The position numbers and the translations under genes were made by a program. The notes under the pieces were generated by a model that saw nothing but the letters and a program-made list of their open reading frames with translations, was not told the DNA's origin and made no database searches. A stretch of 64,000 nucleotides of DNA from Methylobacterium sp. BTF04. Lineage in GTDB: Bacteria; Pseudomonadota; Alphaproteobacteria; Rhizobiales; Beijerinckiaceae. Within the stretch, counting starts at the first letter, position 1; the number at the start of each line of letters is the position of its first letter. Of the stretch, positions 47,172 to 56,292 are shown one piece after another. The stretch is from positions 113,704-177,703 of the forward strand of contig NZ_JAAHTB010000005.1 in NCBI RefSeq assembly GCF_010692745.1, given 5' to 3'.

Positions 47172-47561
47172 TTACCAGCCGCCGTAGCCGAAGTGGCGAT
47201 CCTCCCGGTAGCCCCGGTCGTCGCGGTCGGGACGATCGCAATCCCGGTGCCAACGCCGAGGCGCGGGGGCGTAGCCATAGCCCACCGGTTCGCGCTCGTA
47301 GGAGATCCGCCGTGTCTCGTAGGCGGGGGCCTCGTACACGTACCGGTGCGGCGCGGGGGCGTAGCCGTAATCCGGCTGTGCATAGCCGTAGGCGGGGCCC
47401 GCATGGGCTTCCGACACGACGGCACCGAGCAGGGCCCCGGCAGCGAGGCCACCGATGAGACCGGCCGCGAGGGCGCCACCGCCCCGCGCTTCGGCGGGCG
47501 AGGTGGTCAGGGCGCCCATGCCGATGAGCGCAGCAGCCGACAGCACAGCAAACGTCTTCAT
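47172..47561 (-). CDS. Secreted Gly/Tyr-rich protein
   Basis: This 129-residue protein has a signal peptide (cleavage after PAEA), a Gly/Ala-rich hydrophobic stretch (GALAAGLIGGLAAGALLGAV) that may insert in a membrane, and a Tyr/Pro/Arg-rich tail with GYAPAP repeats ending FGYGGW. The composition recalls periplasmic glycine-zipper proteins. The function is unknown. It is the last chromosomal gene before the island. Confidence 0.75.
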   Translation of the reverse strand: MKTFAVLSAAALIGMGALTTSPAEARGGGALAAGLIGGLAAGALLGAVVSEAHAGPAYGYAQPDYGYAPAPHRYVYEAPAYETRRISYEREPVGYGYAPAPRRWHRDCDRPDRDDRGYREDRHFGYGGW

Positions 47562-47842
47562 GGCCGATCTCCTGCAAGAGGGCGGCCCTCGATATTCGGC
47601 CGCATCAGGAGAGTGGCAGCCGGGCGCTGCATCGCGGCTGAAGGCCATCGACAGCAACGGTTCAGCTTGGGGGTCGGAACCCGGACCGGAGCCGAGACAC
47701 GGTAAAACCCCGGGCCCGCACCGCCGGTCGCCCCCGTATCGCGCTGATCGTAAAATCGTCGTTCACGGAGAGGCGCCGCTCCTCGAGCAGCCCGTCATCC
47801 GTTACAGGCACCAACTCTTCGCTCGGATCGAAACGAAAGAGT

Positions 47843-47871
47843 TGGTGCGGCCAAGAGGACTCGAACCTCCA
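47843..47871 (-). other. tRNA 3'-end fragment, island attachment site (attL)
   Basis: Read on the minus strand, this gives a T-arm (GGAGG-TTCGAGT-CCTCT), the 3' acceptor strand TGGCCGC, discriminator A and CCA. No matching D-arm, anticodon or 5' acceptor follows, so it is a 3' copy left by integration. The ending resembles alphaproteobacterial tRNA-Leu. The intact tRNA is expected at the far right end of the island, outside the window. Confidence 0.8.
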
Positions 47872-48116
47872 AGCACTATACAACATCAAGCTCTTACGTC
47901 GATGATGGATGATCGCTTGACCGTCTTGTGTGAGAGTTCTGTGCATCCGTCAAGTCAACCTTCCCGCATCACACCGAAACAGCTTGGTATGATGATCGAC
48001 GAGGCATAAGTGATGCTAATGCTTGTAAATTACCCGACTTAATGGTGTGGGATCATCAAGTTAGTGTCTAAGTTTATTTAATTACAAGTTTCTATTGCTT
48101 AAACAATTTTTATAAA

Positions 48117-48233
48117 ATGAATACAGGAACTTGTTTTGAAGTTTCCTTACTCTACCGATTCGTTACAAGGGACGAAGCACGGCCTGAGGACATTAGCAAG
48201 AAGCTCGCAAGGATAGCCGAGGAAGCCGCATAA
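48117..48233 (+). CDS. Possible 38-aa ORF
   Basis: This ATG frame ends in a charged helix (DEARPEDISKKLARIAEEAA). The ribosome binding site is not evident. The composition is protein-like, so it may be a remnant or a small gene; weak support. Confidence 0.25.
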   Translation: MNTGTCFEVSLLYRFVTRDEARPEDISKKLARIAEEAA

Positions 48234-48248
48234 CCATTGTCGCATTAA

Positions 48249-48491
48249 ACGCCTGTTGCGATCAAACAATGGTTTCCCAACGAGACCGCAACGGCACGCC
48301 TCTCGGACCCACGGACCTCACAACACTTCTATGATGATGCCGCTCCCACGAAGGCTGTGAAAGGCTTTTGTGAGAGCGTTGTCGTGGTCACTCCGGTCCA
48401 TGGTCCCTTTACCGACATCAACCTCGATCTGGGCGCGTTAATCGTCCAACCTAGCTGCTATCTGAAGAACTTATTTCCCGCGACCAAATAG
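48249..48491 (+). pseudogene. Startless coding remnant
   Basis: This is an 80-codon open frame without an ATG at its beginning but with protein-like content (HFYDDAAPTKAVKGFCESVV, TPVHGPFTDINLDLGALIV). It looks like the C-terminal part of a decayed gene. I do not recognise the family. Confidence 0.3.
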
Positions 48492-48686
48492 ATGATCAAT
48501 CGGACCAGCGGTTGTGAGCTTTTTTGTCGGCAAGCTGAGATGGATGCCTTCCTAATTCGGTCTTGATGGGGGTGGAGCAGGCCGCCAAGCATTATTTTAT
48601 CTGTCCGATTTCGCTGTAAGTCAGAAACCACTTTCCGATTGACTGGAAAACAAAAAACAGATATTATAAATTTTGCCTAATGACTG

Positions 48687-48715
48687 TTGACAGGCACGTG
48701 TAGCCTGTGTATAAA
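48687..48715 (+). promoter_or_regulatory. Sigma70-type promoter with embedded operator
   Basis: TTGACA (48687-48692), a 17-base spacer and TATAAA (48710-48715) form a near-perfect housekeeping promoter. An exact inverted repeat ACAGGC-N7-GCCTGT (48690-48708) overlaps the -35 box and spacer, as a repressor site would. It points to the 129-aa gene 264 bases downstream. Confidence 0.6.
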
Positions 48716-48978
48716 AAATGAAGATCAAAGGCAGCAAGCCTTAGATCATAGCTTGGCTTAGTTCCGCAGCGTCCAAGACAGTAACAGTATATTGAAATAC
48801 CAAAATTTCTCACTTGGCGGCCTTAGGTCGTCCAGATGGAGAGCCTATGGATTGTTCATAATCAACTGATTCACTGTCTGAAACTCTGTGCTCGGAAGAA
48901 TCCAGTTCTAAGAACCTAGCGACGATGTAAGTTCGTGTATAATAAAAGCCTAAGTCATCAACATATGAGAAAGAGTAA

Positions 48979-49368
48979 ATGATTATAGATAAATGTCACA
49001 ATATTGTTTCGACGCATGAAATCAAGAACGGAAATCCAGAAATCGACTCTCTGTTTCCAAACGTGACCATAAATAACTTATCAGTCACTGATAGTCTAAT
49101 GATCTTATCAGAAGCTATCAGAGTCGTAGAGTTTGGCCTCTCCTACAATGTCAGGGATGCCGACGAGAATTTACTTATGAGAAAGAAGGATTGGTTTGGC
49201 CGAGTTCTCGATGTCATGCTGAAATCTCAAGACACCAACGATGGATGCTTTTCTGTCGGTGCAGAGCATAGACTCGCTTTGTGCTATGCTCGTCAGGAGC
49301 TGAATGATTACTTGGAAGACATAGACGCAGTTTATGCTCGTCTTACGCAGATTATTAGCGTGATGTAG
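48979..49368 (+). CDS. Hypothetical 129-aa island protein
   Basis: This 129-residue soluble protein has a helical C-terminal half (LSEAIRVVEFGLSY, then EHRLALCYARQELNDYLEDI). No domain is recognised. It precedes the helicase-primase gene by 119 bases in the same direction and may be its accessory partner. The codon use is AT-rich compared with the chromosome. Confidence 0.65.
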   Translation: MIIDKCHNIVSTHEIKNGNPEIDSLFPNVTINNLSVTDSLMILSEAIRVVEFGLSYNVRDADENLLMRKKDWFGRVLDVMLKSQDTNDGCFSVGAEHRLALCYARQELNDYLEDIDAVYARLTQIISVM

Positions 49369-49487
49369 CTATAACACGAATTGATCGACGGTGTGATGAA
49401 CTACGAAATAACACCGTCGATACTTCTGATACAACAAAATATCCGTCAAATAAATCTATAATACTCTAATTTACAGAAAGTAAGAAT

Positions 49488-51890
49488 GTGAAATACAACT
49501 TTGTCGGCGTTCGCGCTGGTGGAGGGAAGAGTCACGCCCTCATCACGATAACTGCGAACCGTTATAACGAATTCGAAAAGACACTTATCGCAGCACCAAC
49601 CAGGAAGCTTATCGATCAACTCGCGAAAAGTTTTCAAGATCGATTTCCAAGTGTGAAACTGAACGTGTTCTATGGCACTGAAGATGACTCAAAGTCCGTT
49701 GTGGCGAGAGTGGTCCAACACTTAAGCCAATCGAATTTCGGCAGTGAAGTTGTGCTCATTACCCACGCATGTTTGTTTAGTCTTCCATACTTTCCAATCA
49801 AGGGACGGTGGCAGATCATAATGGATGAGGCACCTTCGATCTATAACTCTTTCACGATTAATCTTCCGGATAGTCATGACACGCTGACAGATCATCTGGC
49901 TATCGAGGCATCATCGTCTGTCTACGGTGTCTTGAAGGTCGCAAACAAGACTGCCATCAAGAGCATCGCTGACAACAAGAAAGGGGACGAGTTTTTCGCA
50001 ACGCTTCAGGGCACCGCCAAGAACCTTCTCAACAACAACAATGTGAATTGGGTCAAGACCACTGAGTTCGACAAGCTCATCAAGAACGAAAAGGACCGAA
50101 CAAGTCTTATCGTGCATACCATCGTTAAGCCTTCGATCTTTGAGGGCTTCGAAAAGGTGACAATCGTTGCTGCCGGTTTTGAGTCGACGCTTCTGTATCA
50201 TGTTTGGAATGAGCTTGGCGTCAAGTGGTCGGTAGACAAAGAGCTTGAAGGGAAGTTACTAAGACCAAATCATCCTACCAATGATACGGTTACGATCTAC
50301 TATGGATATGATCAGCCTAACTCAAAGACACTTAGAGACAAACTAATTGCGCAGAACGATGACCACCTTCGCCTGAAAGTCATCGAAGTCATGGGAGACG
50401 ATCCCTTCTTGTGGTCGGAGAATCAAGATTACAAAGACCGCACGATCCTGAAGAACTGCAACAACGGAAAGATGCTACCCGGAGTGTCCCATGGATTGAA
50501 TGATTATCAGCATATCCATCACGCTGTCGTTCTGGGAGCATACAACCACAGGAAGGAAAACTCTGCCTTCCTGTCTAAGGTTTATGGCTTCGACCGTGAT
50601 AGGCAGCGTGAGTCGATGAATCTGCAGATCTACCAAGCGGTGATGAGAACTTCGATTCGGAATGACAATATTAAAGACCCGAAGAAGATTGTTGTGGCGT
50701 CTCGTTTCGATGCTGAGTCGCTTCAACAACGATTACCCGGTTCAGCGATCGTGTCGTTAGATATACCTCAATCTGCACAGTTACGCCCCGGCCCGAAAAG
50801 GAAACACGCGACAGACAATGATAGGAAACGAGCAAGTGATAGCAAGAAGGCGAATGATACGGTGCTTCGCACCCGCTTTGCGGATAACTTGTCTCACGAT
50901 TTCATTAGTAAGTCTTTGATATGGGATAACTCGGACGAATCTTCCTATACATCAATAGATCAACTCGTCCGAAACTTCCGTGGTTCATACTTCAACAACT
51001 GGAAAGACACAGAACCACAAGTGATATGCATGAAAGAGATCGAATGGAAAAGGCAACTCAGAGATATGCATAGCAACTCGTTCCAAGCAAAAGACGAAAT
51101 CAATATGATCAGTGGTGCGATGTTTAATGCAGATAGAAACGATGGATCGACAAGGCATACCGACAACGTTGAATTCGTTCGCGATGTCTGGCTTGATTTC
51201 GAAGACGGTGATTTGACATGGGATCAATTGACGTCAATTTTTCCTACGGTGGAGATGACGGCATACAACTCTTATCGCCACACGCGCAGGAAGCCGAGAT
51301 TCAGGATGCGGATTCTGACAGATCGCCCAATGCTGAAACACGAATATCAGTCGATCTATCATGAGATCATGTATGTGATTCATTCAAACGGTTACCAGAA
51401 AAGATCTCGAGAAACGGATTCTAACGGCTCAGACAAGGCGGCGAAATACAGCGGTCTCGATTACAGGCCTAATCCGTCGTATCTCTCCGGTTTGCCCTGT
51501 CAGGCTCAAAAACCACAGCATTCGTTTTATAAGGATTATGACAACAATCGAGTGCCACTCAATGTCAAGCTTTGGTTGAAGCAATCATCTTACATTGATG
51601 GTTCTACAGAGCACTTGACGTTTCCCTCGCCTACCAAGGAAAATGATGATCTGTCTACTGATCAGCAAGAAGCAGTTCAAGCAGCTTTAAGCGAGTGGTC
51701 TGTTCAAACATCGCAACGTGGTAATGGTAATCGCGCCCTATTTGATCTATGGCTCGCACTACGGCGCGCTGCGTTACCATACCTCGTCCTTGAAGACGAG
51801 TTGCTCTCAGCCGCTCGGAAGTCTCTATCTTCGTCGGATCGGATAGCACAAGCGAGACGTCTCCTGAGAAGGTCTAAGGTGTTTGACTAA
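49488..51890 (+). CDS. Fused SF2 helicase / AEP-type primase, replication protein
   Basis: This 800-residue island protein joins two machines. Residues 1-430 form an SF2 ATPase: Walker A GVRAGGGKS (7-15), APTRKLIDQL, DEAP at 113-116, and a motif VI-like YQAVMRTSIRN (382-392). Residues about 560-710 carry archaeo-eukaryotic primase motifs: DVWLDFEDGD (566-575, metal Asp), NSYRH (594-598), RFRMRI and GLDYRPNPSYLSG (656-668). It probably unwinds and primes DNA for a replicating mobile element. The domain order and fusion are seen; the function is inferred. Confidence 0.7.
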   Translation: MKYNFVGVRAGGGKSHALITITANRYNEFEKTLIAAPTRKLIDQLAKSFQDRFPSVKLNVFYGTEDDSKSVVARVVQHLSQSNFGSEVVLITHACLFSLPYFPIKGRWQIIMDEAPSIYNSFTINLPDSHDTLTDHLAIEASSSVYGVLKVANKTAIKSIADNKKGDEFFATLQGTAKNLLNNNNVNWVKTTEFDKLIKNEKDRTSLIVHTIVKPSIFEGFEKVTIVAAGFESTLLYHVWNELGVKWSVDKELEGKLLRPNHPTNDTVTIYYGYDQPNSKTLRDKLIAQNDDHLRLKVIEVMGDDPFLWSENQDYKDRTILKNCNNGKMLPGVSHGLNDYQHIHHAVVLGAYNHRKENSAFLSKVYGFDRDRQRESMNLQIYQAVMRTSIRNDNIKDPKKIVVASRFDAESLQQRLPGSAIVSLDIPQSAQLRPGPKRKHATDNDRKRASDSKKANDTVLRTRFADNLSHDFISKSLIWDNSDESSYTSIDQLVRNFRGSYFNNWKDTEPQVICMKEIEWKRQLRDMHSNSFQAKDEINMISGAMFNADRNDGSTRHTDNVEFVRDVWLDFEDGDLTWDQLTSIFPTVEMTAYNSYRHTRRKPRFRMRILTDRPMLKHEYQSIYHEIMYVIHSNGYQKRSRETDSNGSDKAAKYSGLDYRPNPSYLSGLPCQAQKPQHSFYKDYDNNRVPLNVKLWLKQSSYIDGSTEHLTFPSPTKENDDLSTDQQEAVQAALSEWSVQTSQRGNGNRALFDLWLALRRAALPYLVLEDELLSAARKSLSSSDRIAQARRLLRRSKVFD

Positions 51891-52139
51891 GCATGAAGAA
51901 CATTGCTCTGGCGGCCCCATTCAATACCTTCAGAGAGGATACGCGAGGAAGCCAATAATCAACCCAGCACTGACTTTAAGTATTGACTGTATCGACGTTA
52001 TCTGCTAGTATAACACCAAGATCGAAGTCCAGCATACTACGCGGTCTTCACAACGCTCGATGACTTTGTTGACCCGTGCGATAGGTCCAGCAAACGTTCA
52101 GTCAGGCGTCCTCCAAAAATCCCATCGAACATGACAACG

Positions 52140-52178
52140 TGCTTCTCACGGGTAGGAATTTCCTATGCGTGAGAAGCA
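52140..52178. repeat. Near-perfect 39-nt hairpin, candidate replication origin/primase site
   Basis: Outer arms TGCTTCTCACG and CGTGAGAAGCA pair perfectly (11 bp), and inner arms TAGGAA/TTCCTA extend the stem around a one-base centre, with only a G-G/G-T step between. No T-run follows, so it is unlikely to be a simple terminator. It lies 250 bases after the helicase-primase gene, in the 51891-52235 gap, which holds no other gene. Confidence 0.7.
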
Positions 52179-52235
52179 GTTCGTAATCCTAGATTGGGGA
52201 ATTAATCAACCATTCAACATGAGATACAGAGATCA

Positions 52236-52610
52236 ATGGAACCAGCACAAACCCACACTGAGAATTCTGCTCCAAATCAGCCTAAGACAAACAGCGATTT
52301 AAGGGCTGTCAAGCTTCAGCTTCTATCAATAGCAGCTGAGTTATGTCATCGCCAACTTATCACAGCTGAATGTTCATTAAATCGCGAGCTGCAACAGAAA
52401 AGAATCTCGCTCTTTGGAGATGCGGAAGAAATGTTGGTTCAGCCAGAATTGTTTGTCTCGTTACGAGGTGCACGATTTATCAAAAATGGTCTTAAGGTTG
52501 CTTACGATGTTTACAGTGCTAACGCCGCGCATCTTGACGATTCATTTCGGAGCGCTTCATACGGTGATGACCACTTGGATGAATATCTATCGCTTCAACA
52601 TTGGCAGTGA
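52236..52610 (+). CDS. Hypothetical 124-aa island protein
   Basis: This 124-residue protein has a polar N-terminus and helical middle (LRAVKLQLLSIAAELCHRQL) and ends with DDHLDEYLSLQHWQ. No family is recognised. It lies 57 bases after the long hairpin. It could belong to the same element as the helicase-primase. Confidence 0.55.
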   Translation: MEPAQTHTENSAPNQPKTNSDLRAVKLQLLSIAAELCHRQLITAECSLNRELQQKRISLFGDAEEMLVQPELFVSLRGARFIKNGLKVAYDVYSANAAHLDDSFRSASYGDDHLDEYLSLQHWQ

Positions 52611-52744
52611 TCATAATCTGGGGGATAGCGACCATGTCTAATTATTTAAGATAGCAGGTTCATTCTGTTGCGAAATGGATGGTAGCTGATAGCCGCTGGA
52701 CGACTCAATATGGCTCAATGTCGACTTTCGCTACTCATTACAAT

Positions 52745-53602
52745 CTATTGTTCAATCAAATATTCGAGCGATCTACACTGTCCGCCAGCATGAATCATGG
52801 CGTGGCAGTTCGCGCAAACTATGGCAAGGTCTTTCAGTGAAGTATTTCTACCCTTTGGATCAGATTTCGCGAGTGGCACCAGATGATGGACATGTGCGAA
52901 CCCCTCACCAATAGCGCCATATCGAGCCTTAAAGTCAAAACCACATCGTGGCACCTCGCATATTAGATGGCCGTTATTCTCGTACGTCGCCGCTAATAGT
53001 TTCTTTCTTCGTAATTGCGCTTCCCGCCGACGATGAAGGACAAAGCGTCGCCGCAGTTCCCCTTCAAAGCCTGAAAATTCTGGCTGATCATGATCGATCT
53101 CTGCGGTTGGCAGCTCGCCACGGGTAATTACACAGTCGCCAGTCTCAAAATTATAATACGAAACCGCCCAAGGCTCGGGATCGAGTTCGCGGAATGATAC
53201 TTTTGATGAGATTGGTTCTAGCTCCTCAATCTCGCGCCGGTTCCCCTCACAAAGGATCGCGCGGACGGGAAGCCCGGACGTGAAGGCCTTTTGGATGTGC
53301 CCGTCGAAGGCTTCTGCCCTGACTTTCCATTGGACCTTACCCTTTCCTCCATTCCGGCCGTCGCGAATACGAATGTTCTTGCGGTGGACAACTTTATCTC
53401 CCTCTAACTCTAGATCGCTATGCCAAATCGAGACAATAACGAGTTCATCAGGCTTCTCGAAAGACCAGTTATAATAATTTGGATGCTGTGAAGCGTTCTT
53501 TCCTTTGTAATCGCTCCAATGGCTCGTGTCGATGCCGGCTTCTGTTAGAAGATCAATCACCAATCGCTTCGTCTGAGGCTTTATATCATCTAATATTGTC
53601 AT
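52745..53602 (-). CDS. HNH endonuclease (McrA/Zn-binding type)
   Basis: This 285-residue protein has a C-terminal HNH domain with zinc cysteines: C215 and C220, HVHHLVPL (237-244), then CANCHAMIH (263-271). The N-terminal 200 residues form a distinct domain (YNWSFEKPDELVIVSIWH, GKVQWKVRAEAFDG) of the kind that recognises modified or target DNA in defence nucleases. The target is unknown. It is downstream of the XRE regulator on the same strand. Confidence 0.85.
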   Translation of the reverse strand: MTILDDIKPQTKRLVIDLLTEAGIDTSHWSDYKGKNASQHPNYYNWSFEKPDELVIVSIWHSDLELEGDKVVHRKNIRIRDGRNGGKGKVQWKVRAEAFDGHIQKAFTSGLPVRAILCEGNRREIEELEPISSKVSFRELDPEPWAVSYYNFETGDCVITRGELPTAEIDHDQPEFSGFEGELRRRFVLHRRREAQLRRKKLLAATYENNGHLICEVPRCGFDFKARYGAIGEGFAHVHHLVPLAKSDPKGRNTSLKDLAIVCANCHAMIHAGGQCRSLEYLIEQ

Positions 53603-53748
53603 TTTTTTCCGCTTTTTTAGGATGCTAGCTCATATAGCAGCCATACGCCCAACCTATATCATTAGATTTATCTGAGAATAAAGCTGATTTCGATTTAACG
53701 ACCATGATGTGATTGATATCAGTCGGCGCGTTGCCTGAAACGGTCACT

Positions 53749-54078
53749 TCATCGTTGCGCAACAAGTTTGACCAGGGATAGACAAAAGCGCAGATCGTCT
53801 TCTTCCATCGTTGTGAGCACGGCATCGATCTGCGCTTTAACATCAATGAACAACTTCGATCTATTGCTGTCTTCGAGAATCGACGAGATCGGCATCGAAA
53901 CGGTTTCGCATATTCGCTGAAGGGTATCCAACGACGGAAGGTTGATACCCCGCTCAATGTTGGAGATCGCCTCTTTGGTTCTGTCGACCATTTCAGCCAA
54001 CGCTTCCTGAGTCAGGCCGGCTCCCTCGCGCGCACGCTTGATCCGCACCCCTACGATCTTATTCAACTCTCGCTTCAT
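53749..54078 (-). CDS. XRE-family HTH regulator
   Basis: This 109-residue regulator has an N-terminal Cro/CI-type HTH (GLTQEALAEMVDRTKEAISN, residues 21-40) and a helical C-terminal part likely for dimerisation. It is upstream of the HNH nuclease gene by 147 bases and divergent from the membrane-protein gene, a usual place for a controller of a defence or mobile module. Confidence 0.87.
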   Translation of the reverse strand: MKRELNKIVGVRIKRAREGAGLTQEALAEMVDRTKEAISNIERGINLPSLDTLQRICETVSMPISSILEDSNRSKLFIDVKAQIDAVLTTMEEDDLRFCLSLVKLVAQR

Positions 54079-54232
54079 AGAGCGGAGTTTCGCTTCGCTT
54101 TCGACTCTTTCCTACGAATCGAAGTTCGTTATTATGGCGCTTGGACGGAGAAGATTTCGGGTCACTGAGGGGAATTTCATCGTCCCTGATCAGCCCCTCC
54201 CGATTGTCCCACTCCGTGCATTGAGCCGAATC

Positions 54233-55345
54233 ATGAATCGCGTTCTGTCCGTTCTGTCTCTCTGCGGAATCATTCTATCGGCCTTAACCACCTTCTCCCA
54301 TGCCGATCCACAATCCGATCAACAGCGACGAAAGGCTCTTCTGCCTCAAGTGCGCCTGACGACAGATTGCATTACCGCACAGGTCTCGAACGAACTTGCC
54401 ATCGCGGTTGGAACGAACCCGACTATCCCGCAGATGGTAGATCGAGTTCCGAGACGTCGTCAGTGCTTTCCAGCCATTCGAACGCTCATCGAAGAGCATG
54501 ATCGCCTTCTAGGGCCAGGGAGCGGCCAAGCCTTCGTAAACGGCGCGTACCTCACTGATCTGCCAAGGGCCGTGTCAGCGCGTCTCCAAATGGCTTACAG
54601 GGGTAACGTGGATCAACCGCTCCCGCCGATTCAATCCGCACCTATCCCGACAACCATGGTCCAACCAACTGAGGCCCGCCGCACCGTTCAATCTCAGAGT
54701 GTGAGCCCAACCGTTGTGCCTACCGTGTCCGTCAAACCGCAGGAGGCTTCGGCAACGGTCTCGGATCGGATCAAGGGCACAGTCGAGGATGATTCGTTTC
54801 GGAGGGGTTTGAGCCTGACCTTCGTGACGCTTGCCGCCTCAACCGTCATCCTGTTCACTCTCGGATGCGGTTCTCGCGTTGTGGTGTTCGCCGATGCGTC
54901 CGACCTGTTCATGAGCGCGTGCATCTTCATTGTGCCAGTGATGACGCTCTTCGGTGCAGGAATGATTGGCTGGATGTTGGCACCGGAACACCCACCGAAA
55001 TACGCGACCACGCTCGATATGACACTGGACAACCCTGCGCCTGCGTTCGTCCTGTGTATCGGTGTTTTGGCTTGGACGTGGGCGATTCTCGGAACCATTG
55101 TGAGTTCGATCCGCTACAACGGAATCATTGTTGGTCCCGTCATCGCTGTCCTCAAGCTTGGTGCCCTATTGTCGCTGTTACTGGCATGGTTTGGAACCCT
55201 TCATAGCTACGATGACAGGGGAAACGAGAATCACATCGCTGCCAAGTTCTTCATCTTTGCCATTCTAATCTGGTTCGCATCGAGATTTGTGAATGGTGAG
55301 CGGGTAATTCTTCAAAGGATGTCGAGTAGACAGGTTCTAGCATGA
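54233..55345 (+). CDS. Multi-pass membrane protein with signal peptide
   Basis: This 370-residue protein has a signal peptide (MNRVLSVLSLCGIILSALTTFSHA) and a soluble domain to about 195 rich in Pro/Thr/Val linkers. Five membrane segments follow (for example TFVTLAASTVILFTLGC, IFIVPVMTLFGAGMIGWML, AFVLCIGVLAWTWAILG). The start at 54233 is chosen because it gives the signal peptide; the frame is open to 54038. The family is not recognised. A membrane component of a defence or conjugation module is possible. Confidence 0.65.
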   Translation: MNRVLSVLSLCGIILSALTTFSHADPQSDQQRRKALLPQVRLTTDCITAQVSNELAIAVGTNPTIPQMVDRVPRRRQCFPAIRTLIEEHDRLLGPGSGQAFVNGAYLTDLPRAVSARLQMAYRGNVDQPLPPIQSAPIPTTMVQPTEARRTVQSQSVSPTVVPTVSVKPQEASATVSDRIKGTVEDDSFRRGLSLTFVTLAASTVILFTLGCGSRVVVFADASDLFMSACIFIVPVMTLFGAGMIGWMLAPEHPPKYATTLDMTLDNPAPAFVLCIGVLAWTWAILGTIVSSIRYNGIIVGPVIAVLKLGALLSLLLAWFGTLHSYDDRGNENHIAAKFFIFAILIWFASRFVNGERVILQRMSSRQVLA

Positions 55346-55512
55346 AGAGCGCATTGAAGGACGCCGAATCTATCTGAGGATGTGATCGAGTTGGGACTGA
55401 CACGCAAGGCGATTCACTATAGAACCCTCAGCGCAATAGATGCGATTAGACAAGCGTCAGCGCGCCTTAGATTGGCAGCATTGACGGTCGCATTCGAGAG
55501 GTAGTGATCGAA

Positions 55513-55887
55513 ATGAATCTTGAGTTTGAGCATATCTTGAATAGAGCACTAAGTGAGTGGCCCGATCCCATTGATTTATCCGTCCTTGTTTGTCCTACTG
55601 CAAAGCTTGAGAGATATTCAATCTACGGTCTGAGTATGGAATGGGAGGAAACGTTTATAGGAAAAGACGAAGAGGTCATTATAACTACTTTACAAGATGC
55701 GATCTACTCGGTAGTTCATTATGCGGCGAAGGCAGTTACCGTTTTGGAAAAGAAGCATATAAGAAGTATCGCTGTGCAAATCGTATTTGAGGATATGCTT
55801 AAGGATTATGCAAGTCGCACACACCTAAACTGGCGAAACAGCGATAGAGAATTAGTCAGAGAATACTTCTCAGTGAATACTAGGTAG
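55513..55887 (+). CDS. Hypothetical 124-aa island protein
   Basis: This AT-rich gene encodes a soluble acidic protein (MNLEFEHILNRALSEWPD, then SIYGLSMEWEETFIG and AVQIVFEDMLKDYASRTHLN). ATG 55513 has a GAGAGG ribosome binding site at good spacing, so it is preferred over GTG 55504. The size and mixed alpha/beta look recall immunity-type proteins; no family is assigned. Confidence 0.6.
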   Translation: MNLEFEHILNRALSEWPDPIDLSVLVCPTAKLERYSIYGLSMEWEETFIGKDEEVIITTLQDAIYSVVHYAAKAVTVLEKKHIRSIAVQIVFEDMLKDYASRTHLNWRNSDRELVREYFSVNTR

Positions 55888-55964
55888 AGCGATTAATACA
55901 TGGCCTTTACAGATATATCCCGTTGCTTGTCCGGTGTGTTTAAATCAGGTCCGAGCGGACCAAA

Positions 55965-56198
55965 ATGAGTCACACACTTTACCGCATGATCCGCCTGCTC
56001 GAACAGGAAGGCGTTCACTACCGGCTCGACTGCCATCGCGACGACAGCATTATGATTACGGCATCACTGGTTGGTGAGCGGATCGAGATCGACGTGTTTG
56101 AAGACGGACGCATTGAATACAGCCGCTTTCGGGGGAGCGAAGACGTGGAAGACGACATTCCCCTGCTCGAATCGCTTTTACGCGCGCACCGGAAATGA
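55965..56198 (+). CDS. Hypothetical 77-aa protein
   Basis: This 77-residue protein (MSHTLYRMIRLLEQEGVHYR, DSIMITASLVGERIEIDVFE, IEYSRFRGSED) has a compact alpha-beta layout and an acidic end. The pattern recurs in small uncharacterised alphaproteobacterial proteins as I remember them. The GC content is higher than that of the neighbours. Confidence 0.65.
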   Translation: MSHTLYRMIRLLEQEGVHYRLDCHRDDSIMITASLVGERIEIDVFEDGRIEYSRFRGSEDVEDDIPLLESLLRAHRK

Positions 56199-56292
56199 GA
56201 CTGCCAGTAGTCTAAACCTGACGCTTGGTGTTCCCGTCGCAAAGGTTTGCTCACGACACTTCTCATACGTTCAGATTCGGCTATTTGAAAGC

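Larger units (their letters stand above)
47872..48978. other. Island left arm, about 1.1 kb without a confident gene
   Basis: Base composition falls sharply here relative to the chromosome. The stretch contains one short ORF (48117-48233), one startless open frame (48249-48491) and one strong promoter-like element (48687-48715), listed separately. I see no other gene. Confidence 0.6.

Noticed and set aside
47662..47946. 94-codon minus-strand frame across the tRNA fragment
   Set aside because: It crosses the attachment site and has no protein-like features, so the tRNA 3' end reading is preferred.
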